From assembly GCF_000814845.2 (NCBI RefSeq), contig NZ_CP010431.2, positions 62,001 through 126,000 of the forward strand: a DNA stretch of 64,000 bases, in the 5' to 3' direction. The DNA comes from Pandoraea sputorum. GTDB taxonomy: Bacteria > Pseudomonadota > Gammaproteobacteria > Burkholderiales > Burkholderiaceae. A program made the position numbers and the translations under genes. The notes beneath the pieces were generated by a model. It had not been told where the DNA came from, ran no database searches, and saw only the letters and a list, made by a program, of their open reading frames with translations. How positions within the stretch are numbered: position 1 is the stretch's first letter; the number at the start of each line of letters is the position of its first letter. Positions 26,604-35,852 of this stretch are shown here, in pieces.

Positions 26604-27281
26604 ATGAATCCCATCAGTCAGCAATCGGTATCGTCGCCTGTGACGTTGTCAGCGTCGGCACCAGCGAGTCGGAGAACCGACGCGGATTACGAACGAGAAT
26701 TCATTCGCATGCTCTGCAGCACGCATCTCATTGTGGTTCAGGGCTTTCATTGGACGTCGTACGCCGATATTCAAGGGTTGAGGCAGTCGATGCGACGGGA
26801 GTTGGAGGCGCAGCGAGATCACCAGTTCGGGCGGCAGATCGTCGTTGTCAGCCGGGGCACTACCGAGAATATCGGTGAGGTCTACGGCATCGCCAGAAGT
26901 CTCGGGATGAGCACGGGATGTATCGTTGCGGAAGACGATGAGTTCAACTCACCGTGCGACCACACCTTTGTCGTCGACACGAGGGACGGCGAATGGAGCC
27001 GCGACAAATACGCCCGCAAGCTCGTCATGCCCGAGTCGGGCAAGGACCTCTTTCTATACGCGCTGGAGATTGCCAATCGCCCCGCAGGTTCCGGAGGCAG
27101 CATGTTGTGTTTCGGTGCGGAACCGGGGGTCGCCATTCTGGCCGATCAGGTCAAGAACGCCGGGTATGGGGTCAAGGTATTCAAAGATCACGTGCCGGCA
27201 GACGCTGACGAACGCAGATGGTACGAGACAACGATCAACTCCATGCAGCAGCAGGGGTTCGAGCTGATTGAGGGTCGATAA
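26604..27281 (+). CDS. Uncharacterised Rossmann-like protein, effector-like N-terminus (paralogue B)
   Basis: A 225-residue homologue of the protein at 24240; the two align with almost no gaps from about residue 28 to 200. Shared landmarks: strand LIVVQGFHW (42-50), QIVVVSRGTTENIGEVYGIARSLGMSTGCIV (78-108), SPCDHTFVV (116-124), GGSMLCFGAE (164-173) and GYGVKVFKDH (187-196). The first 25 residues are Ser/Ala/Pro/Gln-rich (SQQSVSSPVTLSASAPASRR) without a Sec signal, resembling type III secretion signals. A strong ribosome site (aaaggag, 7 bases) sets the start. No chaperone lies next to it. Function unknown; a nucleotide- or NAD-like ligand is a guess from the fold pattern. Confidence 0.7.
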   Translation: MNPISQQSVSSPVTLSASAPASRRTDADYEREFIRMLCSTHLIVVQGFHWTSYADIQGLRQSMRRELEAQRDHQFGRQIVVVSRGTTENIGEVYGIARSLGMSTGCIVAEDDEFNSPCDHTFVVDTRDGEWSRDKYARKLVMPESGKDLFLYALEIANRPAGSGGSMLCFGAEPGVAILADQVKNAGYGVKVFKDHVPADADERRWYETTINSMQQQGFELIEGR

Positions 27282-27312
27282 AAAACGCCCGGCGGTGCGG
27301 AGCCGCCGGGCG
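27280..27312 (-). terminator. Terminator of glcB (shared with the convergent gene)
   Basis: A perfect 10-bp stem (27286-27295 with 27303-27312) is followed, on the minus strand, by a run of T. A second hairpin (27327-27340 with 27344-27357, one wobble) lies nearer the glcB stop. Confidence 0.8.
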
Positions 27313-27366
27313 TCGTGTTCCATGCGCCGATCCTGCCTTGCTGCAAGGCGGGATCGGCTTCGTTCA

Positions 27367-29547
27367 TCAACCGCGCTGCTTCGCCTTCAACTCCAGACGG
27401 TACTTATGCAGCAGCGGCTCGGTGTAGCCGTTCGGTTGCGTCAGCCCTTCGAACACCAGCGCGCTTGCGGCCTTGAACGCCAGCGAGTTGTCGAAGTTGC
27501 CCGCCATCGGCACGTATTGCTTGTCACCGGCGTTCTGCTTGTCGACGACGGCAGCCATGCGCTTCATGGTCTCTTCGACCTGTTCGCGCGTGATTACGCC
27601 GTGACGCATCCAGTTCGCCAGATGCTGGCTCGAAATACGCAGCGTCGCGCGGTCTTCCATCAGACCGATGTCGTTGATGTCCGGCACCTTCGAGCAGCCC
27701 ACGCCCTGATCGATCCAGCGAACGACGTAACCGAGAATGCCCTGCGCGTTGTTCTCGATTTCCTTGCGGATTTCCTCAGCGCTCCACTCGGCCTTGGCCA
27801 CGACCGGCACCGTCAGCAGACCGGCGAGCAGCGCGTCGCGCTCCTTCGCATAGTCGATCTTTTCGAGTTCCTGCTGAACGGCTTGCACGTCGACCACGTG
27901 GTAGTGCAGCGCGTGCAGCGTTGCGGCGGTCGGCGATGGCACCCAGGCGGTGTTCGCCCCGGCCTTCGGATGCGCGATCTTCTGTTCGAGCATCGCGTGC
28001 ATCAGGTCCGGCATGGCCCACATGCCCTTGCCGATCTGTGCGCGACCGCGCAAGCCCGCAGCCAGACCGACCAGCACGTTGCTCTTCTCGTACGCGGTGA
28101 TCCAGGCCGACGACTTCATGTCCCCCTTGCGCATCATCGGACCGGCTTCCATCGCGGTGTGCATTTCGTCGCCCGTGCGATCGAGGAAACCCGTGTTGAT
28201 GAACGCCACACGCGCGGCAGCCGCTGCGATACAGGCCGAGAGGTTCACGCTGGTGCGGCGCTCTTCGTCCATGATGCCCATCTTGAGCGTGTTGCGCGGC
28301 AGGCTGTACAGGTCTTCGACGCGACCGAACAGTTCGTCGGCGAAGGCGACTTCAGCCGGGCCGTGCATCTTCGGCTTGACGATGTAGATCGAGCCGGTGC
28401 GCGAGTTCAGGCGATGCTTGCGATCGTGCAGCGAGGCGAGCACGGTCACCACGCCGTCGAGAATGCCTTCCGGAATCTCGTGGCCTTCGCGGTCGGTGAT
28501 GGCAGGGTTCGTCATCAGATGGCCGACGTTGCGGATGAACAGCAGCGAGCGGCCATGCAGCTTGAGCGCCTTGCCGTCGGCACCGGTGTACTCGCGGTCG
28601 GCGTTCAGCCGACGCGTGAAGGTCTTGCCGCCCTTGGCGACTTCTTCCGTCAGCGTGCCTTGCATCAGGCCGAGCCAGTTGCGATAGAGGTCGACCTTGT
28701 CGTCGGCGTCCACGGCGGCCACTGAGTCTTCGCAGTCGATGATGGTCGTCACGGCAGCTTCGACGAGCACGTCCTTGATATGGGCGGCGTCGGTCTTACC
28801 GATCGGGTGATTCGCGTCGAACTGGATTTCGAAGTGCAGGCCGTTGTGCTTGATCAGTACGGCGGTCGGCTTCGCAGCGTCGCCCTGATGACCGGCGAAC
28901 AGCGCGGGCGTGGCCAGCGTCGTCTTGCCGCTCTTGGTCGTCACGACGAGCTTGCCGTTCTCGACCGCGTAGCCGGTGGCGTCCTTATGCGAGCCTTCGG
29001 CCAGCGGAGCGGCCTGATCGAGGAAACCACGTGCGAAGGCGATCACGAGTTCGCCGCGCTTCGGGTTGTAGCCGGTGCCCTTCTCGGCGCCGCCGGTCTC
29101 GGGAATGGCGTCGGTGCCGTACAGCGCGTCGTACAAGCTGCCCCAGCGCGCGTTGGCGGCATTCAGGGCGTAGCGGGCGTTGGACAGCGGCACCACGAGC
29201 TGCGGGCCTGCCTGTTCGGCGATTTCGTAGTCGACTTCGGCCGTCGTGGCCTTCACGCTTGCCGGGGCGGGCAGCAGGTAGCCGATCTTTTCGAGGAAGG
29301 CGCGGTAGGCGGCAGCGTCGGCAATCGGGCCAGGGTTGGCGCGGTGCCAGCCGTCGAGTTCGCCTTGCAGGCGGTCGCGCTCGGCGAGCAGTGCGCGGTT
29401 CTTCGGGGCGAGGTCATGGACGATGGCGTCGAAGCCTTTCCAGAACGCGTCGACATCGACACCGGTGCCCGGCAGGGCTTCCTTTTCGATGAACGCGATC
29501 AGATTGTCTGCGACCGTCAGGCCGCCACGCTTGGAAGTGGAAGTCAT
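27367..29547 (-). CDS. glcB: Malate synthase G
   Basis: A 726-residue malate synthase of the G type, which condenses glyoxylate with acetyl-CoA to malate. Length matches GlcB (about 720) and not the shorter AceB. Family segments are visible: [17 protein letters not shown], the glyoxylate/Mg site [14 protein letters not shown] with [13 protein letters not shown], and the C-terminal catalytic region [30 protein letters not shown]. Cytoplasmic, glyoxylate bypass. It stands alone with its own terminator. Upstream, the AT-rich palindrome at 29673 may be a control site. Confidence 0.97.
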   Translation of the reverse strand: MTSTSKRGGLTVADNLIAFIEKEALPGTGVDVDAFWKGFDAIVHDLAPKNRALLAERDRLQGELDGWHRANPGPIADAAAYRAFLEKIGYLLPAPASVKATTAEVDYEIAEQAGPQLVVPLSNARYALNAANARWGSLYDALYGTDAIPETGGAEKGTGYNPKRGELVIAFARGFLDQAAPLAEGSHKDATGYAVENGKLVVTTKSGKTTLATPALFAGHQGDAAKPTAVLIKHNGLHFEIQFDANHPIGKTDAAHIKDVLVEAAVTTIIDCEDSVAAVDADDKVDLYRNWLGLMQGTLTEEVAKGGKTFTRRLNADREYTGADGKALKLHGRSLLFIRNVGHLMTNPAITDREGHEIPEGILDGVVTVLASLHDRKHRLNSRTGSIYIVKPKMHGPAEVAFADELFGRVEDLYSLPRNTLKMGIMDEERRTSVNLSACIAAAAARVAFINTGFLDRTGDEMHTAMEAGPMMRKGDMKSSAWITAYEKSNVLVGLAAGLRGRAQIGKGMWAMPDLMHAMLEQKIAHPKAGANTAWVPSPTAATLHALHYHVVDVQAVQQELEKIDYAKERDALLAGLLTVPVVAKAEWSAEEIRKEIENNAQGILGYVVRWIDQGVGCSKVPDINDIGLMEDRATLRISSQHLANWMRHGVITREQVEETMKRMAAVVDKQNAGDKQYVPMAGNFDNSLAFKAASALVFEGLTQPNGYTEPLLHKYRLELKAKQRG

Positions 29548-29986
29548 GATGCTGTACTCGAGTTTGAAAACCAGGTTGACGCGACTCCGTCCGGCCGCTT
29601 GCCGGTGCGCCGACGCTTTTCGCGACGGTCACATCGTCAGGAGAACAGACGTTATGGGGCAATCGGGGTCAGTCTTATATAAGAGTCTGAGTGTAATCCT
29701 TCTCAGGTCACTCGGAAACCCGGTATTTCGCGTGCTTGCACCCGCCCGGCTTATAGGTGGGATAAGGGTTTGCGTATGACATCGGCGCCATAAGGCTTTG
29801 CCGCCGATGCCCGATTTTTCGTGTGCAGTTGCAGCATTCGGTATGGCGTTTCACTTTATGAGAAATGAAGGGGTGACGCCGAGAATGCGGCGTAGCGTTT
29901 CCTTTCGATATGAATTTGATTGTTCGTGCGACGGGTACACTCGATATTTCCCCCAAAAAGACCATCTGCCCAGGAGGCATGAAGTC
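29548..29986. other. Intergenic region between glcB and pepE with a 12-bp palindrome
   Basis: 439 bp without a supported gene. The perfect palindrome TCTTATATAAGA (29673-29684) lies 126 bp upstream of the glcB start, in GC-rich surroundings. Near 29972 is the aggagg site used by pepE. Nothing else was recognised. Confidence 0.55.
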
Positions 29987-30700
29987 GTGAAACAGATCTT
30001 GATGATGAGCAGCTCGCGCAAGGGTGCGTCGGGCTATCTGGAACATGCCGAGGATCAGGTGCATGCGGTGCTCAAAGGTCGCGCGAAGCGGGTGCTGTTC
30101 GTGCCGTACGCGGGCGGCATCACGTTCAGTTTCGACGAGTACGAATCGCGCGTGAAGCCGTCGTTCGAGCGATTCGGTTACGAGCTGACGTCGATCCATC
30201 ATCACAAGGATGCGCGGGCGGCGGTGGAGCAGGCGGAAGCGGTGGTCGTCGGCGGTGGCAATACGTTCGTGTTGCTCGACCGGATGTACAACGCGGGCAT
30301 TGTGGGGCTGCTGCGCGAGCGCCTGAATGCGGGCATGCCGTATGTGGGGTGGAGCGCTGGTGCGAACGTGGTGTGCCCGACCATCCGCACGACGAACGAC
30401 ATGCCGATCGTGGAGCCGCCGACGCTCAAGGCGCTGGGCGTGGTGCCGTTTCAGGTGAACCCGCACTTCATCAGCGGCAAGCCTTCGGGACATAACGGCG
30501 AGTCGCGCGAGGAGCGTCTGGCGGAGTATCTGGCGATCAATCCGGACGAAGGTGTCGTCGCGATTCCCGAGGGCGTGGCGTTACATGTGCACGGCGATAG
30601 CGCCACGGTGCTCGGCGAGTTCGACGCCCTGCATTTCAGGCAAGGCGGCGCCATCGACAAGATCCCGACAGGCAGCACGTTCGCGTTGGCATCGATTTGA
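29987..30700 (+). CDS. pepE: Dipeptidase E (alpha-aspartyl dipeptidase)
   Basis: A 237-residue serine peptidase of the PepE (S51) family that cleaves N-terminal aspartyl dipeptides in the cytoplasm. The nucleophile motif GWSAGANVVCPTIRTTNDMPIV is nearly that of Escherichia coli PepE. The upstream VVVGGGNTFVLL is the conserved Gly-rich turn, and a histidine follows in VNPHFISG. The GTG at 29987 is chosen because it follows aggagg by 9 bases and gives the normal family length; the frame is open further upstream but without family sequence. Confidence 0.93.
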   Translation: MKQILMMSSSRKGASGYLEHAEDQVHAVLKGRAKRVLFVPYAGGITFSFDEYESRVKPSFERFGYELTSIHHHKDARAAVEQAEAVVVGGGNTFVLLDRMYNAGIVGLLRERLNAGMPYVGWSAGANVVCPTIRTTNDMPIVEPPTLKALGVVPFQVNPHFISGKPSGHNGESREERLAEYLAINPDEGVVAIPEGVALHVHGDSATVLGEFDALHFRQGGAIDKIPTGSTFALASI

Positions 30701-30859
30701 GTTGTCGTGGCGTGTCGCTGTGTCTGACGGATGACTCCGGGATGCCGGAGCATCCGTAAATTCCGAAAATCTGAGTTCTTGCGCCAAGTTTCGGTAGTGA
30801 GGCGCTGTCCTGCTGGCAGAATCCCCACACATTTTCCGATGCTGCCAGGCATTCCTCTG

Positions 30860-31789
30860 ATGGAAGGACTCAAAAATCTGTCTACAAAGTGGCTCGCCAC
30901 AGACGCAAAGGGCTTCGGTTGCGAGGTCTTCGCGCTGACGGCCGCCATTCTCAACGGGACGATAGGCGTACTCACGCGAACGGCGTTCGATCAGGGGGCG
31001 ACCTCGACGTCGGTGGCTTTCTGGAAGTGCTTCGGCGCGTTCGTGCTGGTGTCGGCCTATTGTGTTTGCCGAACTGAACATCGCACGCATATCGTCAGGC
31101 TCGCGCCGCGCTGGCCACACTTCGCATGCCTCGCGTTTCTCGGGATCTTTTGTCTTTACTTCTTCGAGACGAAAGCGTTTTCCCAGGCGTCGATTCCGCT
31201 CGTCTCCTTCCTGACCTATGCCGCTGGCGGCGCAACCGTCGTGCTTGCCGGACGCTATCTGGGCGAGCGACTCACCCGTCGAAAGCTCGTTGCGTTCGCA
31301 GCGATTGTCGCTGGCGTGGGCGTCATGAGCTTTTCAGAGAGTGATGTCAGTGGTACGGCGTCCGGTATCGGACTGGCACTGGCCGGTGGCTGCGGCTACG
31401 CCCTGTTCATCTTCTTTTCGAAATGGTTTCGTGCTGGTGCGGGCCTGCCGCAATTGGTGTGGCTATTCGGGTTTGGGAGCGCGTTTCTACTTCTGCCGCT
31501 AATTCAGGAGGGCTTTACGGTGCCCGATGGCATGCAGTGGGTGACACTCGGTGCGCTCGTCCTATTGCCGACGATCGGCGGCTTTTACTTCACGACGCGT
31601 GCGGTGGAGCGCGGGCAAGCCAGCAAAGTGCAGATCATCGAGACAAGCGATCCGCTGTTCGCCACCGCGTTCGGCTTTTTTCTCGTCGGGGACGGACTCA
31701 CCTACGCGGGCGCGGTCGGTGCGGCATGCATCGCCATCGGACTCCTGACAGCCGTCTGGCAGCAAACGAAAACCGCCGCCCGGGCGTGA
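30860..31789 (+). CDS. DMT-superfamily (EamA) transporter
   Basis: A 309-residue membrane protein with ten hydrophobic segments in two EamA repeats. The first starts at AAILNGTIGVLTRTAF; the second contains GIGLALAGGCGYALFIFF. These are inner-membrane exporters or importers of metabolites such as amino acids; the substrate is unknown. The ATG at 30860 is preferred (agg site 10 bases upstream); another at 30839 lacks a ribosome site. The stop codon lies inside the loop of a strong terminator. Confidence 0.85.
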   Translation: MEGLKNLSTKWLATDAKGFGCEVFALTAAILNGTIGVLTRTAFDQGATSTSVAFWKCFGAFVLVSAYCVCRTEHRTHIVRLAPRWPHFACLAFLGIFCLYFFETKAFSQASIPLVSFLTYAAGGATVVLAGRYLGERLTRRKLVAFAAIVAGVGVMSFSESDVSGTASGIGLALAGGCGYALFIFFSKWFRAGAGLPQLVWLFGFGSAFLLLPLIQEGFTVPDGMQWVTLGALVLLPTIGGFYFTTRAVERGQASKVQIIETSDPLFATAFGFFLVGDGLTYAGAVGAACIAIGLLTAVWQQTKTAARA

Positions 31790-31807
31790 CCCTCGGGCGG
31801 CGGTTTT
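31769..31807. terminator. Bidirectional terminator
   Basis: A perfect 14-bp stem (31769-31782 with 31794-31807) has AAAA and TTTT at its ends. It serves the transporter and the convergent gene at 31883. Confidence 0.85.
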
Positions 31808-31882
31808 CAGGCGTGCGTCGCTGACGCGAGGTGTGGCATTCGTGCCGCCCCGCGTCAGGTGGACGTCAGCGGTGTCGTGCGA

Positions 31883-32305
31883 TCAGGCGTCGTCGTCGAG
31901 CCAGGGCACTTCGACGTCCGTCAGGAACGCGACCATCGCGAGCGGGCGCGCTTCCTGACGGCCGATCTTGCCGTCCGCACGGTGCCACACCGCCACGAAC
32001 GTCTCGGGATGCTTGTCGGCGATCAGTTGCACGGTACGCAGTTCTTCTTCGTCCATTTCTTCGATGGGGCCGTCGAACGACACCACGAGTGCCTGCGGCC
32101 AGACGCCATCTTCCGGATCGTAGACCTTGTCGCCGTTCGGCACATCCACCGTTGCCTCGACGCCGATCGTCGCCGACGCCGCCACGATCATCTCGCCAAG
32201 CGAGCGCAGCAGCGCGGTTGCACGGGCGGAGTTGATCTGGCGCATGGCGAGGTCGCCGCGCGTCAGGGCCTGTTCAAGCTTGGGGTCGGTTTTTTGTTTG
32301 GGCAT
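31883..32305 (-). CDS. Conserved hypothetical protein
   Basis: A 140-residue acidic soluble protein, not recognised. It starts MPKQKTDPKLEQAL and ends in an acidic tail (VPWLDDDA). A middle part with alternating strands (ALVVSFDG, TFVAVWHRAD) suggests a small alpha/beta domain. The start is set by a gagg site 7 bases before the ATG; upstream in-frame codons look non-coding. It is divergent from the DUF2288 gene, with 145 bp between. Confidence 0.7.
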   Translation of the reverse strand: MPKQKTDPKLEQALTRGDLAMRQINSARATALLRSLGEMIVAASATIGVEATVDVPNGDKVYDPEDGVWPQALVVSFDGPIEEMDEEELRTVQLIADKHPETFVAVWHRADGKIGRQEARPLAMVAFLTDVEVPWLDDDA

Positions 32306-32450
32306 GCGGGGTCCTCGGTAAAACGTTAGCCACCTCGCGGCAGCCGTGCCATGTGAGTGCGACACCGGCCCGCACGCGGGGTTCCGATGCTACCACCGTC
32401 GCGCTTGCCGGGGCGCATTACAATGCGGGTTTTCTTCACCGGCCGCTGTA

Positions 32451-32816
32451 ATGAACCCCGCCAAGCCCACCGATTCCGCCGACGCAAACCCCGCCACGCC
32501 CTCCGATGCGTCCACGCGGCCCAGCGAGGTCTATCTGCGCCTGCTCGGCGAAACCGCCAAGATCGACTGGAAGGATCTGGAGTCGTTCTTCGCGCGCGGC
32601 GTTCTGCTCTTCGTCACGCCCGGGGTCGACCTCGTCTCCGTCGCCGAAGCCGTCGCCAACGACGACAAATCCACCGTCACGCAATGGCTGACGTCCGGCA
32701 TGGTGCAACGCATGCAAGCCGACACGGCCGCCGATTTCGCCGCACGTACGCCCGAACTGTGGGCCGTCGTCGTCGCGCCGTGGGTGCTCGTGCAAGAGCG
32801 CGGTATCAAGACCTGA
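32451..32816 (+). CDS. DUF2288 family protein
   Basis: A 121-residue protein. After a Ser/Pro/Ala-rich 24-residue start comes the DUF2288 core: EVYLRLLGETAKIDWKDLESFFARG, then DLVSVAEAVANDD and VTQWLTSGMVQRM, ending in APWVLVQERGIKT. Small cytoplasmic proteins of this family occur widely in proteobacteria and cyanobacteria; the function is unknown. No strong ribosome site. Confidence 0.85.
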   Translation: MNPAKPTDSADANPATPSDASTRPSEVYLRLLGETAKIDWKDLESFFARGVLLFVTPGVDLVSVAEAVANDDKSTVTQWLTSGMVQRMQADTAADFAARTPELWAVVVAPWVLVQERGIKT

Positions 32817-32871
32817 CAAACGTTCAGGCGATTCTGCGCGCAGATGGCGGCGCTTTCGTGGGCAATCGGCC

Positions 32872-33255
32872 TTATTCCGTGATGCCCGCTTCAACGAGGC
32901 GTCGCGTGCAATCTTCCAGCAAATCCTGCGCTACCACCGACGCGTACGCGTAGTCCGCGTCGAGCGATTCCGTCATTTCATGCGCCGTGTACAGCCCGGC
33001 TTCGCGTGAGAGCGTGCCCGCCAGCTCGCGGGCGAAATCGTCGCTCAACGATGACAACAAACGGCGCTCATCGAGTGGCAATTGCAACTTGGAACGCGAT
33101 AGCCACATCTGCGCGAGCGTCGCGCCCTGCTTGTCCGTCATCCATTGCCCATGCTCGTAAAACGCCGACAGACGCTCGGCCGTGAGCGCGAACAGCAATG
33201 CGCGGCGGGTGTTGAAATTCAGACGAATCGGTTGATTGGGCGTGGCTTCCGGCAT
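32872..33255 (-). CDS. Conserved hypothetical protein
   Basis: A 127-residue, mostly helical soluble protein (RRALLFALTAERLSAFYEHGQW, LDERRLLSSLSDDFARELA), with no signal or membrane segment. Not recognised. It lies 48 bp upstream of a convergent-free LysR end and tail-to-tail with the DUF2288 gene (55 bp). Confidence 0.65.
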   Translation of the reverse strand: MPEATPNQPIRLNFNTRRALLFALTAERLSAFYEHGQWMTDKQGATLAQMWLSRSKLQLPLDERRLLSSLSDDFARELAGTLSREAGLYTAHEMTESLDADYAYASVVAQDLLEDCTRRLVEAGITE

Positions 33256-33303
33256 GACGGCAACCGCAAATTGCGGGCAATAACGAGATCAGCGGCAAAG
33301 GTA

Positions 33304-34203
33304 TCACGCGAACAGCCGCAGCAGCGCATTGCGCGCATGCCGGATCAGGTCGGTTTCATCGGCACGCCCCGGCAGCAGATGGAATTCGGCGCGCGGCAGT
33401 GTCGGCAGCCCAAGCGATGGCGGGCAGACGATCAGCTCGGGCGTAAGCGCTGACTCATTCAGGCAGGACACCCCGAGCCCTGCGGCCAATGCCAACTGCA
33501 TGCCCGCGACCCCCGCCGCCGAATGCGATACGCGGTACGCCACCTTGTGCCGTTCCAGCACGCTCGCGACAAGCGTCTGTAACGCGCACGTACGGGGGAG
33601 TGTCACAAGCGGCAGCGGCGTGTCGACAGGGGCTGTCTGCGTCGCTGCCATCGCCCACACGAGCCGCTCGCGACGCACCAGCGTGGCCGACGCCCCGCCG
33701 AGGTCATCGTTGGTCGCGGTGCCGTCGGCCACATCCTCGTTCATCAGCCGTAACGCCAGCCCTACGTCGAAATGCTCGCCCGTCATGGCCGAGCGCTCAA
33801 TCTGCGAACTCTGCATGGCGCTTACGTGCAGGCGCAGACGCGGATAGAGGCTCGTGAACCGCTTGAGAACGCGGGCGACGTCGTGCGGACGGTAGTAGTC
33901 CGTGATCGCGATGCGCAGCTCACCGTCGAGCAACACCCCCTGAAGGTCTTCGAATGCGGCTTCCGACAGGGCCGCGATCTGACGCGCATAAGCGAGCAGC
34001 CGCGTGCCCGCAGGCGTGGCGCGCATGCCCTTACGCGAGCGCACGAGCAGCGGCTGTCCGGCCCGCTCTTCGAGCTTCTTCAGTTGCTCGCTAACGGTCG
34101 ATTGCGACAGGAAGATCTGTTCGGCGGCGGCCGAAATGCTGCCGGCATCGTGAATGGCGATAAACGTACGTAGCTGGGTCAGATCGAGGGCACGGGCATT
34201 CAT
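33304..34203 (-). CDS. LysR-type regulator, divergent from an MFS exporter
   Basis: A 299-residue LysR regulator. The HTH is at residues 8-66 (LTQLRTFIAIHDAGSISAAAEQIFLSQSTVSEQLKKLE); the effector domain begins at GELRIAITDYY. The start is the ATG of MNARALDL, as expected for the family. The MFS gene at 34463 is divergent and is the likely target. The 259-bp spacer is AT-richer near 34300-34350, but no clear operator was picked out. Confidence 0.9.
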   Translation of the reverse strand: MNARALDLTQLRTFIAIHDAGSISAAAEQIFLSQSTVSEQLKKLEERAGQPLLVRSRKGMRATPAGTRLLAYARQIAALSEAAFEDLQGVLLDGELRIAITDYYRPHDVARVLKRFTSLYPRLRLHVSAMQSSQIERSAMTGEHFDVGLALRLMNEDVADGTATNDDLGGASATLVRRERLVWAMAATQTAPVDTPLPLVTLPRTCALQTLVASVLERHKVAYRVSHSAAGVAGMQLALAAGLGVSCLNESALTPELIVCPPSLGLPTLPRAEFHLLPGRADETDLIRHARNALLRLFA

Positions 34204-34462
34204 GGCGGTACTCGGTAGAGCGGCAATTCGTGGGACGAACACCTGGCAAACGAGGACCGGACGGCGCGCCGCCAGGCCATCGGCGTTAATCCGGAAAACA
34301 CGATATACGTCATCGAGTTTTCCCGCTTTTCCGATGGATTGTACCTCCGTAGGATGCGGAGCATGGCATCCGGATTTACGCGCAAGCGCGACCCGGGATG
34401 CCCCGTTCCCCCTTTCCCTTTCTTCGGAGCCGCGTGTTGACCGCCCGCGCGCCGTGTCACTC

Positions 34463-35809
34463 ATGAACGAACGTCTTTGCTCTGCCTCTGCTGCGGCGAA
34501 TCGTCTTCCGGCCACTGCTGTGCCGCGTGCCCCGGACGTCGCCGTCCCACAACTCAGTCGGAACCATCGCTGGAAGGTGCTGGGCGTTGGCGTGGCGGCC
34601 AATGCCAGCTTCGCAGCGGCGATGGGCGGTATTCCCGCCACGGCCGTGCAGATGCGCAGTGCCTACGCACTGGCGAACGGCGACCTCGGCCTGGTGCTCG
34701 GCATGATCGGTCTGGGCATTGCCGTCTCGGAATTGCCGTGGGGCATGCTCACGGATCGATGGGGCGACCGGCGGGTGTTGCTCGTCGGGTTGCTGGTGAC
34801 GGCGGCGGCGCTGCTCGGCCTCGGCCTGTGGGGGGTGCCGACGACGCACTTCGTCCCGTCGATGCCAATGCTCGCGACCGGGATGCTGGCCATCGGCGTG
34901 CTGGGCGGCAGCGTGAACGGCTCGAGCGGACGCGCCGTGATGCGATGGTTTCACGACAGCGAGCGCGGTCTTGCGATGAGCGTGCGGCAATGCGCGGTGC
35001 CGATGGGCGGCGGGATCGGCGCACTGCTGCTGCCGGGAACGGCGGTTCACTTTGGCTTCAGCGGGGTCTTCATCGGCCTGGCAGTGGCGTGCGTGGCCGC
35101 AGCGGGCATGGCATGGCTGTGGTTGCTCGAACCGCCGGACGAGCTTCATGGCGCGGCGCGCCCGGCAACGGCTAGCGCCGGTGGGCGTCCTGCTGCCGCC
35201 TATACGCCGTTGCGTGACGCCCGTTTGCTCAGCACCGCACTCGGCATGGCCGTGCTCGCCATGCCGCAAATCGCGGTGCTTACCTTCGGCACGGTTTTTC
35301 TGCACGACTTCGCGCATGTGAGCGTGCTGACGATTTCGCTGACGCTGGGGGTTGTGCAGACGGGCGCCGCAATCACCCGTGTGTGGAGCGGACGCTTCAC
35401 CGACAAGCGCCGCAATCGTCCCGCATATTTACGCGCTTGCACGTTGGTGGTCGGCGTGGTGTTCGCGATGCTGGGCGCGCTGGTGGGATTACTTTCGTTA
35501 CATCCCGAGTGGCTCGCGCACGGCACGCCGGTGATGATCGTGTTGCTGATCGTGGGCGGTGTGGTCGCCTCTGCATGGCATGGCGTAGCCTTCACGGAAC
35601 TGGCCACGCTTGCCGGGGCGTCCCGCGCGGGCACGGCGCTGGGCATCGGTAACACCGGTGTCTTCCTGACGATGTTCCTCACGCCGCTGGCGATCCCGCT
35701 GCTGCTCTCGCTGGGCGGATGGGGGCTGGTCTGGGCTGGGGGCCTGATCTGCGCTGCACTCGCATGGCCATTGTTCGTCTGGTCGCATCGCGAAGTGAAG
35801 ACGGCATGA
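34463..35809 (+). CDS. MFS transporter
   Basis: A 448-residue major facilitator with twelve hydrophobic segments. The loop motif GMLTDRWGDRRVLL follows the second segment; the first starts at KVLGVGVAANASFAAAMGG. The N-terminal 30 residues are a soluble extension. It is divergent from a LysR regulator, the usual layout for an inducible exporter or importer. Substrate unknown. Confidence 0.85.
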   Translation: MNERLCSASAAANRLPATAVPRAPDVAVPQLSRNHRWKVLGVGVAANASFAAAMGGIPATAVQMRSAYALANGDLGLVLGMIGLGIAVSELPWGMLTDRWGDRRVLLVGLLVTAAALLGLGLWGVPTTHFVPSMPMLATGMLAIGVLGGSVNGSSGRAVMRWFHDSERGLAMSVRQCAVPMGGGIGALLLPGTAVHFGFSGVFIGLAVACVAAAGMAWLWLLEPPDELHGAARPATASAGGRPAAAYTPLRDARLLSTALGMAVLAMPQIAVLTFGTVFLHDFAHVSVLTISLTLGVVQTGAAITRVWSGRFTDKRRNRPAYLRACTLVVGVVFAMLGALVGLLSLHPEWLAHGTPVMIVLLIVGGVVASAWHGVAFTELATLAGASRAGTALGIGNTGVFLTMFLTPLAIPLLLSLGGWGLVWAGGLICAALAWPLFVWSHREVKTA

Positions 35810-35852
35810 AGACGAGGTGAAGAGAACGTAAGTGCACGTCGCCACAATGGCA

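Noticed and set aside
27268..28725. 485-residue open frame opposite malate synthase G
   Set aside because: Antisense of a full-length glcB; no recognisable domain.
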